DNA of 64,000 nucleotides from Gilliamella sp. wkB7 (GTDB lineage Bacteria > Pseudomonadota > Gammaproteobacteria > Enterobacterales > Orbaceae): NCBI RefSeq assembly GCF_001693435.1, contig NZ_CM004509.1, forward strand, positions 372,001 to 436,000, read 5' to 3'. The notes under the pieces were generated by a model. It saw nothing but the letters and a program-made list of their open reading frames with translations, was not told where the DNA came from and did not search any database. The translations under genes and the position numbers were made by a program. Shown here piece after piece: positions 18,497-28,014 of this stretch. Position 1 is the stretch's first letter; the number at the start of each line of letters is the position of its first letter.

Positions 18497-20386
18497 TTAA
18501 GAATGAATATTCAATCGTGCATTTTTCATTTGATCAATTAAATTTGATAATGATGAATTAAGTTGATACATGAATTGTTGGTATGAAAAGGATTTCTTAC
18601 TAATTTCATCTAATTGTAATTCCCAATGCGCTGTCATATCTGGCATAGACATAATATCTGGCAATGATAAAATTAAATTTTGTCCGATTTGTGTAGAGCG
18701 TATTGATTTACCTTGTCGAATTAAAAATTGCCTTTTAAATAACAACTCAATAATACCTGCACGGGTTGCTTCCGTACCTAAACCATCTGTTTCACGTAGG
18801 ATCTTTTTAATTTCAGGATCTTTTACGAAGCGAGCTATCCCGGTCAATGCTGCTAATAACGTAGCGTCAGTAAATGGTCTTGGCGGCTGAGTTTCTTTAC
18901 CAAGCAGTTCAGTATCAATGCATTGGACAGATTCCCCTTTTTTAATGAGCTTAGTTAATAAACCATTGTTGTTATCATCAGCATCGTTATCGATTGGATT
19001 GTTTTTATTTCTAAATAAAACTTTCCAACCTTCATCAAACATTTGATTTGTTTTTGATATAAATTTCCCTCCTTGAATTTCAACATCAATTTGTAATTCA
19101 GAATATTTATAGGCGGGATAAAATTGGGCTAAATATTGGGTTGCTACAACTTGATAAACAGCCCGCTCATTATTGGACAAACTGTCCATTTTGGCTTTAC
19201 GTAAGGTAGGAATAATGGCATGATGCGCTTCCACCTTTTTATCATTCCATGCTTTGGAACGTAATGAAAAATCAGCATTATCAATTGCTGTTTGCAGAAC
19301 TGGACAATTGTTTTCAATGGCTGATTTTATGCCATTAATTTGCTTTAAATGCTCTTCAGGCAGAAAACGACAATCTGAACGTGGATAAGTTATTAACTTA
19401 TGCTTTTCGTATAATGACTGGCAAATATCAAGCACCTCTTGGGCGCTTAACCCATTTTTTTTCGCCATTTCAATTTGTAAAGAAGACAGGTTAAATGGCA
19501 TTGGTGGAGCAAGCTCTTTCTTTTTATTGCTTACTTTATCAATTATACCGGATTTATCTTTAATCCGTTGGCAAACATTTTCAGCTAATGCTTTAACGAG
19601 TACTCGACCTTCTTCATCTTGATAAGGTTCGCAAGCTTCACTCGGTTGCCATTTAGCTTTAAATGTTTCATTATTTTTAGTTTGCAAAATAGCAAACACC
19701 TCATAAAACGGTTTAGGTACAAATTGGGCTATCTCTAAATCGCGTCTTACCACTAATCCTAAAATAGGCGTTTGCACTCGACCAATGGACAGTACGCCAC
19801 GATAACCGTTTCTTTGCCCTACCAATGTACAAACTCGGCTCATATTCATGCCATAAAGCCAGTCAGCCCGAGCTCTAGCTAATGCAGAAGTCGATAAAGG
19901 GACATAATCTTGATTATTTCGCAACTGTTCAAGAGATTTTTCTACTGCACTAGCATTTAAATCACTAATTAAGCAACGTTGGATGGTTTTGCGCTTTTCG
20001 GGTGCAAGCTGGCAATAATTTAATACTTCATCTACTAATAATTGTCCTTCTCTATCGGGGTCACCCGCATGCACAATCAGATCTGCAGATTTAATCAAAT
20101 CAACCAAAATATTTAATTGTTTTTCAGTATTTCCTTTAGGGATTAATATCCACTTTTCAGGCACTATAGGCAAATCATTTAAAGACCATTTTTTAAATCG
20201 TTCATCATAGACTTCAGGGGTCGCTTGTTCTAATAAATGTCCAATACACCAGCTAACCACATCACCATTACTGGCTCGGATAAAACCGTTTCCTTTTTGG
20301 TGAGGTTTGGGCAATACATCCGCGATAGCCCTAGCTAAGCTGGGCTTTTCGGCAATAAATAAACGAAAAGATTGATTAGTTTGCAT
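18497..20386 (-). CDS. topB: DNA topoisomerase III
   Basis: Type IA topoisomerase of 629 residues that relaxes and decatenates DNA, acting late in replication and with RecQ. The TOPRIM domain is visible as LFIAEKPSLARAIADVL (9-25) and HAGDPDREGQLL (106-117). The conserved SIGRVQTP lies at 200-207, and the catalytic Tyr334 is in LITYPRSDCRF. It is about 25 residues shorter than E. coli TopB at the C-terminus and, as usual for TopB, has no zinc-finger repeats. Confidence 0.96.
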   Translation of the reverse strand: MQTNQSFRLFIAEKPSLARAIADVLPKPHQKGNGFIRASNGDVVSWCIGHLLEQATPEVYDERFKKWSLNDLPIVPEKWILIPKGNTEKQLNILVDLIKSADLIVHAGDPDREGQLLVDEVLNYCQLAPEKRKTIQRCLISDLNASAVEKSLEQLRNNQDYVPLSTSALARARADWLYGMNMSRVCTLVGQRNGYRGVLSIGRVQTPILGLVVRRDLEIAQFVPKPFYEVFAILQTKNNETFKAKWQPSEACEPYQDEEGRVLVKALAENVCQRIKDKSGIIDKVSNKKKELAPPMPFNLSSLQIEMAKKNGLSAQEVLDICQSLYEKHKLITYPRSDCRFLPEEHLKQINGIKSAIENNCPVLQTAIDNADFSLRSKAWNDKKVEAHHAIIPTLRKAKMDSLSNNERAVYQVVATQYLAQFYPAYKYSELQIDVEIQGGKFISKTNQMFDEGWKVLFRNKNNPIDNDADDNNNGLLTKLIKKGESVQCIDTELLGKETQPPRPFTDATLLAALTGIARFVKDPEIKKILRETDGLGTEATRAGIIELLFKRQFLIRQGKSIRSTQIGQNLILSLPDIMSMPDMTAHWELQLDEISKKSFSYQQFMYQLNSSLSNLIDQMKNARLNIHS

Positions 20387-20492
20387 AATAAATATTAATC
20401 ATAAATTCCAAACGACATAAGCATTATAGAGTTTATTTTAAGATATAGCCTAAATTAGTGATGTTCTTTAAAAATACCCGATTATGTTTATC

Positions 20493-21158
20493 CTAATTTG
20501 GTGATACTTGACGTTCCAAACAGGCTAAAAGTAAATTTCCAGAACAAGTCAATGTAAGTCCCTTTTCTCTTTCTTTTGCTAGAGCATCTACTTCAATACT
20601 ATCATTATATACTAAATAAGATAATGCTTTAGGAAAAATAACATTATATTTTAAAACAATAAATCCTAAACCTGTTTCTACAAATTCAGAATATGAATTA
20701 AAATTGTTACATAAGTCTTTAGCCCATTCAAGTTTGAAAATTTCCTGATAACCATTTTAATCAATAGATTGTAATTGATAATCTTTGCGTAATTTTGAAA
20801 CAATTAATCTCAGTTTGTTATGTCCACATAATGGATTCGAATTGAAACTATAACGTATAATTTTATCGTAATTTTTTGGGTATAGATTCTCGATTAAAAT
20901 TTGCTATTCTTTTTCAATGTAAACTGAATGGCATAATCATTACTATAAATTTTTGAAATATTACAAATGAAATTTTGATTAGATTGGCTTGCTAAAAAAG
21001 AAACAGACAATATTAGTTACAGCTGAACTTGGTTGCAATAAATTATCAGTATAAGCCGATCCAATATCTCCTTTCCAATAAACATGAATGAGTGTTTAAG
21101 TCGCACTTCCAAATAACGACTTAACACCATTGTTATTAATGAATTTATAAAAATCCAT
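20493..21158 (-). pseudogene. decayed unknown gene between topB and zntB
   Basis: A former protein of about 220 residues is readable from a minus-strand ATG at 21158 to a stop at 20493, with at least two in-frame stops and a pair of compensating frameshifts. The best-preserved C-terminal part includes NPLCGHNKLRLIVSKLRKD, then after a stop EIFKLEWAKDLCNNFNSYSE and SYLVYNDSIEVDALAKE. The middle can be recovered in another frame (NFICNISKIYSNDYAIQFTL). I do not recognise the family. The codon pattern and continuity of the frames show that it was a gene. Confidence 0.6.
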
Positions 21159-21191
21159 TATAAACTTCAGCGATTTAAAAAATCACTTCAG

Positions 21192-22205
21192 CTACCACCA
21201 TTTTTTGAGTTTAAGCCATATTACTGAAACAATACTAATAGCAATAAGCAGTAAAATTAAACCCACAAATGACCATTCATTTTCATTAAAAGGGATACCA
21301 GCCAAATTAACACCGAGTAAGCTGGTTATAAAAGTAATTGGCGTAAATATAATGGTAAACAGTGACATTAGATAAATACGGTTATTGGTGGATTCAGCCA
21401 AAATGCTATTAATTTGCTCCATAACTGAACCAATTCTTATTAAACAACTGTCAATTTCAGAAACATAGTGATTTTGTTGATTTGAAATATCATGCAATCG
21501 CTGGCGATCATTATCATCAATCCAAGATATTCGTTCTGTTGAAATTTTCACAAAAATATCACGTTGTGGTGAAAGTAGACGACGTAATATGAAAAGTTGT
21601 TTACGAACTCTTCCTATTTCTTTATGCGAAAAAATTCGCTGATTTAAGAGTAAATCTTCTAATTTAATAATTTTATTATGGACACCATCAAATGATAAAT
21701 TAACTTGATCACAGATTAATTCAGAAAGCTGAATCAACCAGTCAGCAACATCTACAGGGCCAATTCCTTTTTCTAAATTCTGTTTTAATTTTATAATAGC
21801 ATCTATTTTTTGATGTCTGGTTGAGATTATTAAATTATCGGTAATATAAAAACGAAAAGTGACGATAGGATCGGGTAGTTCATTTGGGGTAAAATTAACA
21901 CCTTTTAGCACAACTAAAATCCCTGCATCACAACGAATTTCTTTTGGAAATTGATTAGGTTTTATCAACTCATTTTTGACAAGATCAGGAATCAAATTTG
22001 TTTGATTAATCCAATTGATTGTTTCACTTTTAGCAAAATCAAGATGGATCCAATAAGGTTGGGTCTTTGAAGCTTCTGTTTTGTCATTCAAAGAATTGGC
22101 TTTGCCCTTTCCATCCAATTGGCAACTAAAAACAGGTTGTGCTGCAAGTATATCTGAAACCAGAATAGAACTATTACTATTTTCGTTAATCATCATCAGC
22201 CCCAT
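21192..22205 (-). CDS. zntB: zinc transporter ZntB (CorA family)
   Basis: CorA-like metal ion transporter of 337 residues. A long soluble N-terminal domain is followed by the C-terminal helix pair: first helix IYLMSLFTIIFTPITFITSL, then the pore-mouth motif GVNLAGIP, which replaces the GMN of CorA and is the ZntB form, and a second helix near VGLILLLIAISIVSVIWL. Homologues move Zn2+ with a proton gradient. Several Met codons occur at the N-terminus; those at 22196/22193 have GGGG upstream and are equally likely starts. It lies downstream of chuV on the same strand. Confidence 0.85.
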   Translation of the reverse strand: MGLMMINENSNSSILVSDILAAQPVFSCQLDGKGKANSLNDKTEASKTQPYWIHLDFAKSETINWINQTNLIPDLVKNELIKPNQFPKEIRCDAGILVVLKGVNFTPNELPDPIVTFRFYITDNLIISTRHQKIDAIIKLKQNLEKGIGPVDVADWLIQLSELICDQVNLSFDGVHNKIIKLEDLLLNQRIFSHKEIGRVRKQLFILRRLLSPQRDIFVKISTERISWIDDNDRQRLHDISNQQNHYVSEIDSCLIRIGSVMEQINSILAESTNNRIYLMSLFTIIFTPITFITSLLGVNLAGIPFNENEWSFVGLILLLIAISIVSVIWLKLKKWW

Positions 22206-22279
22206 TTATTAAGTTTGCTTAATTATATACTGATTTTGATTAAAAATGCAGCGAATGATTAATTGTCGAGATTTAACCG

Positions 22280-23056
22280 TTAAGGGTTTAAATAAATTTG
22301 CGGTATTGACGAATGATTGGGATGATTAAAAATCCCTGTTTCAACACCATACCATCGATGAATTTTTTCAACCGTTAGCACATCCGCTGGCGCACCTTGC
22401 TCGACAATTCGACCTTGATGAATTAATACTATTTTATCAGCATACAAAGCAGCCAAATTAAGATCATGCAAAATACAACAAACTGCTAATTTTTGTTTGC
22501 TAACTAATTGTTTCAACAATCTTAATGTATGTTGTTGATGATATAGATCAAGGGCGGAAGTCGGCTCATCTAAAAATAATAATTTTTCTGTAGGTTCAGG
22601 CTGCCACAATTGCGCTAATACTCGCGCCAGTTGAACTCGTTGCTGTTCACCTCCTGACAAACTACGGTAATCGCGGTCTGCCAATTTTAAACAATCAGTT
22701 TGTTGCATACTTTCTTGCACCGCTTGCTCAAAATTGGTCTTACCATAAGGAGCTCGCCCCATTGCCACCACTTCTTTCACTTTGAATGGAAAAGTTAATT
22801 GACTTTGTTGCAACATAACGGTTCTAATTTTAGATAATTGCGTTTCGGACCATTGTGATAATGGTTTATTAAATAAATAACATTCGCCTGAAGCTGGTTT
22901 TTGATAACCTGTCAATAAACGTAAAAGTGTCGATTTACCTGCACCATTGGGACCAATGATAATTACAATTTCACTGGCTTGTATGTTTAAAGACACATCG
23001 TTAATTAAAGTGCGATTAGCATAACCAAAAGTTAAATGTTCAGCAGTTAACATCAT
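22280..23056 (-). CDS. chuV: haem ABC transporter ATP-binding protein
   Basis: ABC ATPase of 258 residues (HmuV/ChuV) that powers haem import through ChuU. Walker [10 protein letters not shown] (35-43), the Q-loop in [10 protein letters not shown], signature [17 protein letters not shown], Walker [14 protein letters not shown] and the switch His in [10 protein letters not shown] are all intact. It starts 13 bases after the permease stop. Last gene of the leftward chuWXYUV operon. Confidence 0.94.
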   Translation of the reverse strand: MMLTAEHLTFGYANRTLINDVSLNIQASEIVIIIGPNGAGKSTLLRLLTGYQKPASGECYLFNKPLSQWSETQLSKIRTVMLQQSQLTFPFKVKEVVAMGRAPYGKTNFEQAVQESMQQTDCLKLADRDYRSLSGGEQQRVQLARVLAQLWQPEPTEKLLFLDEPTSALDLYHQQHTLRLLKQLVSKQKLAVCCILHDLNLAALYADKIVLIHQGRIVEQGAPADVLTVEKIHRWYGVETGIFNHPNHSSIPQIYLNP

Positions 23057-23069
23057 TAAATACCATCTA

Positions 23070-24056
23070 TTACTTATGTTTTAAAATCAGCCAAATAAAA
23101 TAAGGACCACCAATCAAACTTGTGAAAAGTCCGACAGGAATTTCAGTGGGTGCAATTAAAGTGCGTGCAAAGGTATCGGCTAGTAGTAATAAACAAGCAC
23201 CACCTAGTGCTGAACCCGGCAATAACCAGCTATGATTAGCACCGACTCTCAATCGAATCATATGGGGGACAACCAGACCGACAAAAGCAATCATGCCACT
23301 AACCGCGACAGATGTACCAATAAGCATAGCAGATAGTAATAATAAATACTGCTTAATTCGTCTGACTTTAATACCTAAATAATGAGCGTCTTCATCACCT
23401 AGCTGAAGAATATTAAGTTGATGAGAAAGCTTAAATAAACACACTAAAGCAGGGATAATAAGTGATAACGCAACCAGAACTAAATCCCAAGAGCCCTTAC
23501 CTAAATGTCCCATGGACCATAAAGAAAGTTGTCGCAGTTGCGCTTCATCACTAATATAACTTAGGCAACCCATAACCGCCCCAATAACAGCATTAATAGC
23601 AACACCTAGTAATACCATTTTGGCCAAATTACATTGCGAATTTATGCTATAAAGATAAATTAATAAACAGATAAAAAAGCTTCCTGCAAATGCTGCGAAC
23701 ATTTTGCCATACATGACCATAATAGGTGGAAAAATGGCAGGAAACAAAATAGATAACCCAACCATTAAAGCCGCACCACTACTAATGCCAAGTAAACCCG
23801 GATCAGCTAAAGGATTACGAAATAACCCTTGCATCACCGCGCCAGAGGTGGCTAATGCCATTCCAACTATAATGGCTAACATTATTCGTGGCATACGTAT
23901 ATTTAACCAAATGTTCCATAAAGGATCATCCATTGACATATCCACTAGTTTATCAAAAGTTAGTTTTAATGCGCCTGAATTTGCAGAAAATAGAATTAGC
24001 ACCAATAGAATGGCAAATAATCCCCATAACAAAGAACGATGACTATATTTGCCCAC
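23070..24056 (-). CDS. chuU: haem ABC transporter permease
   Basis: FecCD-type permease of 328 residues with about ten membrane helices. Conserved stretches include [20 protein letters not shown] and [20 protein letters not shown] (the loop that contacts the ATPase), then [19 protein letters not shown], typical of the BtuC/FecCD/HmuU group. Partner of ChuV and ChuT in moving haem across the inner membrane. Confidence 0.94.
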   Translation of the reverse strand: MGKYSHRSLLWGLFAILLVLILFSANSGALKLTFDKLVDMSMDDPLWNIWLNIRMPRIMLAIIVGMALATSGAVMQGLFRNPLADPGLLGISSGAALMVGLSILFPAIFPPIMVMYGKMFAAFAGSFFICLLIYLYSINSQCNLAKMVLLGVAINAVIGAVMGCLSYISDEAQLRQLSLWSMGHLGKGSWDLVLVALSLIIPALVCLFKLSHQLNILQLGDEDAHYLGIKVRRIKQYLLLLSAMLIGTSVAVSGMIAFVGLVVPHMIRLRVGANHSWLLPGSALGGACLLLLADTFARTLIAPTEIPVGLFTSLIGGPYFIWLILKHK

Positions 24057-24103
24057 CCATTATCCTCTTATCTGTATTAATTTATTCATTCAACTCGAGC
24101 CAA

Positions 24104-24742
24104 TTAATAGGTTATTTTCAAGCTAGGATCGACGACACTGTAAGCATGATTATCAATTTGTTGATTGACAATTTTATCAATAACTATTTTTGCCAAATCA
24201 GTACGATAAATAAAACCATGCACCTCTTGTTGATAATAACATTCAGCTTTTTGTGTCATTTCACCATCACGTAATCCACCCGGTCTTAAAATCAAGAAAT
24301 TTAATTTGCTTGTTTGCAACCAAACCTCAGCTAATGATTTTTCACGAACAGCACGACCAAACGCCTGTTTAGCACGTTCAGACAACGTAACCCATGAATC
24401 ACCACAACCTAAAGAGGTCACCAGAATCATTTGTTTAATTCTGGTTTGTTCAGCACAGTCGATAATCACGCGTTGAGCAGAATAATTACCTGTTTCACCG
24501 CCTAAGGTTGATATAATAGTTGCTTCACAACCGGCTAATTCGCATAGTTTTTTAACTAATTCACAATCAGTTGCATCACCAACATGAGCCTCAATACCTT
24601 GATTAACTAATTGTTTGGCAAAATTAGCATCACGAACTAATACAATACAACGCCATTGGGGGTGATATTGCTTGGCTAGATGTGCAATTTGATATCCTGT
24701 ACCTTGTTTAGGGCTTACACCAAAAATTAATAATGTCTGCAT
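24104..24742 (-). CDS. chuY: anaerobilin reductase-like NAD(P)-binding protein
   Basis: 212-residue Rossmann-fold protein of the NmrA/biliverdin-reductase-like type: it begins LLIFGVSPKQGTGYQIAHLA (4-23) in place of the usual GxxGxxG loop and continues IISTLGGETGNYSAQ and LILRPGGLRDGEMT. In E. coli O157 ChuY reduces anaerobilin, the linear tetrapyrrole made by ChuW. Position directly after chuX and chuW gives the assignment most of its strength. Confidence 0.85.
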   Translation of the reverse strand: MQTLLIFGVSPKQGTGYQIAHLAKQYHPQWRCIVLVRDANFAKQLVNQGIEAHVGDATDCELVKKLCELAGCEATIISTLGGETGNYSAQRVIIDCAEQTRIKQMILVTSLGCGDSWVTLSERAKQAFGRAVREKSLAEVWLQTSKLNFLILRPGGLRDGEMTQKAECYYQQEVHGFIYRTDLAKIVIDKIVNQQIDNHAYSVVDPSLKITY

Positions 24743-24760
24743 TTTGTTAATAACTTATAA

Positions 24761-25261
24761 TTAATTAATTTTTTTTGCTAATGTACGGAATTTTTCTAAT
24801 TGATCCGCTTTTAATTGATGTTTTTCGTCACGACCTACAAAGATTTTGAACATTGCTTGTCCTGTGTGATTTAGGAAAATTATTGAAGCAGTTGCCATTT
24901 TCATAAATTTACGTTCAATAAATGCAATATATTGACAATGTTCAGCCTTAATATGTCCACTTAACCCTTTTTGATGACGAAGATTAAAATATCTTTGGCT
25001 ATGAGATCCTGTCGGTAATTCGCCAGAAATTTCAGCGATTACATCACCGGTATGAACTAAAAATAGCACATCTCCCCATGTTGTAACTTCTTCCCAGATC
25101 GTGTCAAAATTACTACCATCAACAATTTTCGCATCAGGTAAAGCTTGAATAACTTGTGTTAATGTAACATGATGATCTTGAGCAATTTTTTCTAATAACT
25201 CTTCTGGATCTGTTTTCATATAAGCATTTAAATTATCTAAAAGTGTTGGTTTTTCTGTCAT
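24761..25261 (-). CDS. chuX: haem utilisation carrier HutX/ChuX
   Basis: 166-residue cytosolic haem-binding protein of the HutX/ChuX family, which keeps free haem harmless and hands it to the degrading enzyme. The N-terminal helix pattern (LLEKIAQDHHVTLTQVIQAL) and the core WEEVTTWGDVLFLVHTGDVI are typical. It starts 15 bases after chuW with AAGGA before the ATG and is followed 18 bases later by chuY. Confidence 0.92.
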   Translation of the reverse strand: MTEKPTLLDNLNAYMKTDPEELLEKIAQDHHVTLTQVIQALPDAKIVDGSNFDTIWEEVTTWGDVLFLVHTGDVIAEISGELPTGSHSQRYFNLRHQKGLSGHIKAEHCQYIAFIERKFMKMATASIIFLNHTGQAMFKIFVGRDEKHQLKADQLEKFRTLAKKIN

Positions 25262-25276
25262 AATAGTATCCTTTAA

Positions 25277-26692
25277 TTATGAAATTTGATGTGGATGTTT
25301 AGATTTTTCTGTATTGGATTTAGCCATTGCAGGATGACTATTCATAGCTTGTCTCGCTTGAGCCATTTTTTTCTGTATTTCAATATATTCGGGATTATTA
25401 AGTTGTAACAATAACTGCTGAAGTGCTTGAACTATATTGCTTGACCAAAAACGTCCCGATAAAGTTAATCGCATACAATAATCTTCGTTTTCCAAAAGCC
25501 CAACTTGATGCCATTGTTTAATTAAAGGTGCGAAGAGATGATATTGTTCAGTCAATTTAGTTAAATCAACACGCCCTTTTTCTATCCCTGCTTGTAATTG
25601 ATAAAGCCATTCTCCTATCACTGGTTTACCAGTCAACATCATAATTGGTTTTTTACCCTCATCAAGCTGGGTATAATATTGATTTAAATCACGATGAATC
25701 ATAAATGACTGACCACCTAATCGGCCCCCGGCACAAGATCCAAATGCAAAAAAATGAGAACCTTGCTTGATCAGAAAATTATATAAATTTCGTTCACGAC
25801 TATTTTTAGCCCAGTGTGCATTGGTCAAATGTACCCAACCTTGTTTAGCTAAAAATTCTGCACCTTGATGATAAAAATTACTTTTATCTGTAATGGAGGG
25901 TATTTCAATACGCTTATTTTCGACCCCTTTGGCCAAAGGTGTGGTTGGTAAAAGATTGAGTGAATACAAATCTACACCATCTAACGGCAATTCATTGACA
26001 ATATCTAAATCACGTTGCCAAGTTTCTCTGGTTTGATTTGGTAAACCGAACATTAAATCACAAACTAACGCAACACTATCACGCTCAGCAATACGTTCAA
26101 AGCTACTTATAATTTGTTGCTCACTTGATTCACGACCTAATCGTTGGCGAATTTCAGTATTAAAGGTTTGGACACCGATTGAAAACCGATTTGCTCCCGC
26201 TTCAATATAACTATCAACACGATCATCATCAAAATCAGAAATACGACCTTCAACCGTAATTTCGCAATCTGGAGCTAATGGTGCATGCTCTTTAAGATAG
26301 CGAATAACGCGTGCTATTTGACCTGCCGCCAAAGCGGATGGCGTCCCCCCCCCAAAATAAACAGCATGAATAGGTGCTGATTGCATTGCTTTGTTATTAA
26401 TTTCTAGCGATATCTCTTTTAATAAATAATTGATATAAGTATCAGTATCAAATTTTCTTAATGGATTTTGATAAAAACCACAAAATTGGCAATGTATATC
26501 ACAAAAAGGAATATGAATATAAATCAACCTTTTTTTACCCTTTAGAGAAGTTGATTGAATTGTGTCCCATTGAGAGGTAACTTCATGAGGTGGTAGTGGA
26601 ATACTTGCCTGCAAAGGCATAACAGCCCAACGATCTTTAAAAGGTAAAGTCGCGTTTTGAGCAAAAAAAGCGCTGACATCTAATGATTTCAT
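25277..26692 (-). CDS. chuW: anaerobilin synthase, radical SAM (ChuW/HutW)
   Basis: Radical SAM enzyme of 471 residues of the HemN-like class C methyltransferase group. It opens the haem ring without oxygen, releasing iron and giving anaerobilin. The cluster cysteines are Cys64, Cys68 and Cys71 in IPFCDIHCQFCGF, and the SAM-binding GGGTPSAL follows near 114-121. HemN-like features later (YSLNLLPTTPL) separate it from coproporphyrinogen oxidase only by context, but adjacency to chuX and chuY is decisive. First gene of the leftward operon, with a Fur-box-like site 40 bases upstream. Confidence 0.94.
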   Translation of the reverse strand: MKSLDVSAFFAQNATLPFKDRWAVMPLQASIPLPPHEVTSQWDTIQSTSLKGKKRLIYIHIPFCDIHCQFCGFYQNPLRKFDTDTYINYLLKEISLEINNKAMQSAPIHAVYFGGGTPSALAAGQIARVIRYLKEHAPLAPDCEITVEGRISDFDDDRVDSYIEAGANRFSIGVQTFNTEIRQRLGRESSEQQIISSFERIAERDSVALVCDLMFGLPNQTRETWQRDLDIVNELPLDGVDLYSLNLLPTTPLAKGVENKRIEIPSITDKSNFYHQGAEFLAKQGWVHLTNAHWAKNSRERNLYNFLIKQGSHFFAFGSCAGGRLGGQSFMIHRDLNQYYTQLDEGKKPIMMLTGKPVIGEWLYQLQAGIEKGRVDLTKLTEQYHLFAPLIKQWHQVGLLENEDYCMRLTLSGRFWSSNIVQALQQLLLQLNNPEYIEIQKKMAQARQAMNSHPAMAKSNTEKSKHPHQIS

Positions 26693-26730
26693 AACAACCG
26701 ATCTTAATTAAATAAACTGCAAAATTAAAT

Positions 26731-26749
26731 AATAATTATTTTCATTTAT
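26731..26749 (-). promoter_or_regulatory. candidate Fur box upstream of chuW
   Basis: AATAATTATTTTCATTTAT agrees with the 19-bp Fur consensus at 12 positions. It lies about 40 bases before the chuW start in the chuW/chuT divergent region. It is weaker than the site at 26978 and on its own would not convince. Confidence 0.4.
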
Positions 26750-26975
26750 CAATATCTTTTATTAACCATTTTTATAATATGTTGATATATTTATTATTAT
26801 TTTTTTACAAAAAAATGTTTTTGAATTCATTTCCTTTATAATTTGTCTGTTTTTTAAGCCATTTCTCAAATCTTTACAACTTGTTTTAACTGATTATTTA
26901 TATTGAAATTGTTAAAAATCTCGTTAAGCAACAATTTTTTTGCTTGAAAAAAGTGAGGGATAAAAGACAATTATG

Positions 26976-27004
26976 TTGATAATAGTTATCATTTTCACTA
27001 TATT
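26976..27004 (+). promoter_or_regulatory. chuT promoter overlapped by a Fur box
   Basis: TTGATA (26976-26981), 17-base spacer and TATATT (26999-27004) make a good sigma-70 promoter. The sequence GATAATAGTTATCATTTTC at 26978-26996 matches the Fur consensus at 15 of 19 positions and covers the spacer, so iron-bound Fur should block polymerase. The start codon of chuT is 38 bases downstream. Confidence 0.75.
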
Positions 27005-27041
27005 ATCGCGGATATTAAAATTTACAAACAGGAAGTAAATA

Positions 27042-27890
27042 ATGAAAAATTTTATAACAAAATTAAATATATTTTTGTTAATTTTCACTTTTAACGCGTT
27101 CATAAATTTCAGCTCAGCTCAAGATAGAATTGTTATTGCGGGTGGTTCATTAACCGAAATTGTTTTTGCGCTGGGTGAAGGAGATAAAGTAGTCGGCGTT
27201 GATAAAACTAGCACTTATCCGCAATCTGTCACCACTCTACCCCAAATTGGTTATTGGAAATTATTAAATATAGAAGGAATTTTATCTTTAAACCCAACGT
27301 TATTTATTACTTTAAGTGATGCAGAGCCCGATAATATTATTAGTCAAGTTACTCAAGCTAAAGTTGATGTTTTATCTTTACAACGTGTGCCTGGAACTAT
27401 TGAATTACTTTATGAAAATATTGAAAAAATAGCTAACAAACTACAAAAACCAGATCAAGGACAACAGCTAATAAAGCATATCAAGAATAATCTTTCACAA
27501 ATCCAACAAAAAATAGATATGCAACCCAATAAAGCCAAAGTTCTATTTTTAATGAGCATGGGTGGAACCAATTCAGTAGCAGGTAAAAACACCACAGCGG
27601 ATGCTTTAATTACTATTGCTGGAGGTGAAAATCTAGCTAAACATAAAAGTTATAAAAGCTACACAGCCGAATCAATCATTGCAATGAATCCTGATGTTAT
27701 TATTTTAAATAGCCACTCAATTCAGCAAATTGGTGGAGTAGATAAAATCAACACTATACCAGGTATCACAGAAACAGCAGCGTTCAAAAATCACCGAATT
27801 ATTACCATTGATGACGGATACCTATTTGGTATTGGCCCTCGAGTGGATGAAGTTGCAAAGATTCTTTGTGACAGCTTTTATCCTCAATAA
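27042..27890 (+). CDS. chuT: periplasmic haem-binding protein
   Basis: 282-residue BtuF-like solute-binding protein (HmuT/ChuT) that carries haem from the outer-membrane receptor to ChuU/V. A signal peptide is clear: Lys-rich start, hydrophobic stretch at 9-22, likely cut after SSA (26/27). The mature part begins DRIVIAGGSLTEIVFALG, characteristic of the family, and MNPDVIILNS is also conserved. AGGAAG precedes the ATG. It is divergent from chuW and followed 124 bases later by chuA. Confidence 0.93.
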   Translation: MKNFITKLNIFLLIFTFNAFINFSSAQDRIVIAGGSLTEIVFALGEGDKVVGVDKTSTYPQSVTTLPQIGYWKLLNIEGILSLNPTLFITLSDAEPDNIISQVTQAKVDVLSLQRVPGTIELLYENIEKIANKLQKPDQGQQLIKHIKNNLSQIQQKIDMQPNKAKVLFLMSMGGTNSVAGKNTTADALITIAGGENLAKHKSYKSYTAESIIAMNPDVIILNSHSIQQIGGVDKINTIPGITETAAFKNHRIITIDDGYLFGIGPRVDEVAKILCDSFYPQ

Positions 27891-28014
27891 CGGTTAAGGA
27901 TAAAACTGAAATAAAAAATTGTTTAGCAGATTGATTAAATTAAAAAGATGATCAACTTAACTATTAATTAATCTGAGTGATTTTATTTAGTTTATTATAA
28001 TTGAAAGGATTAAA

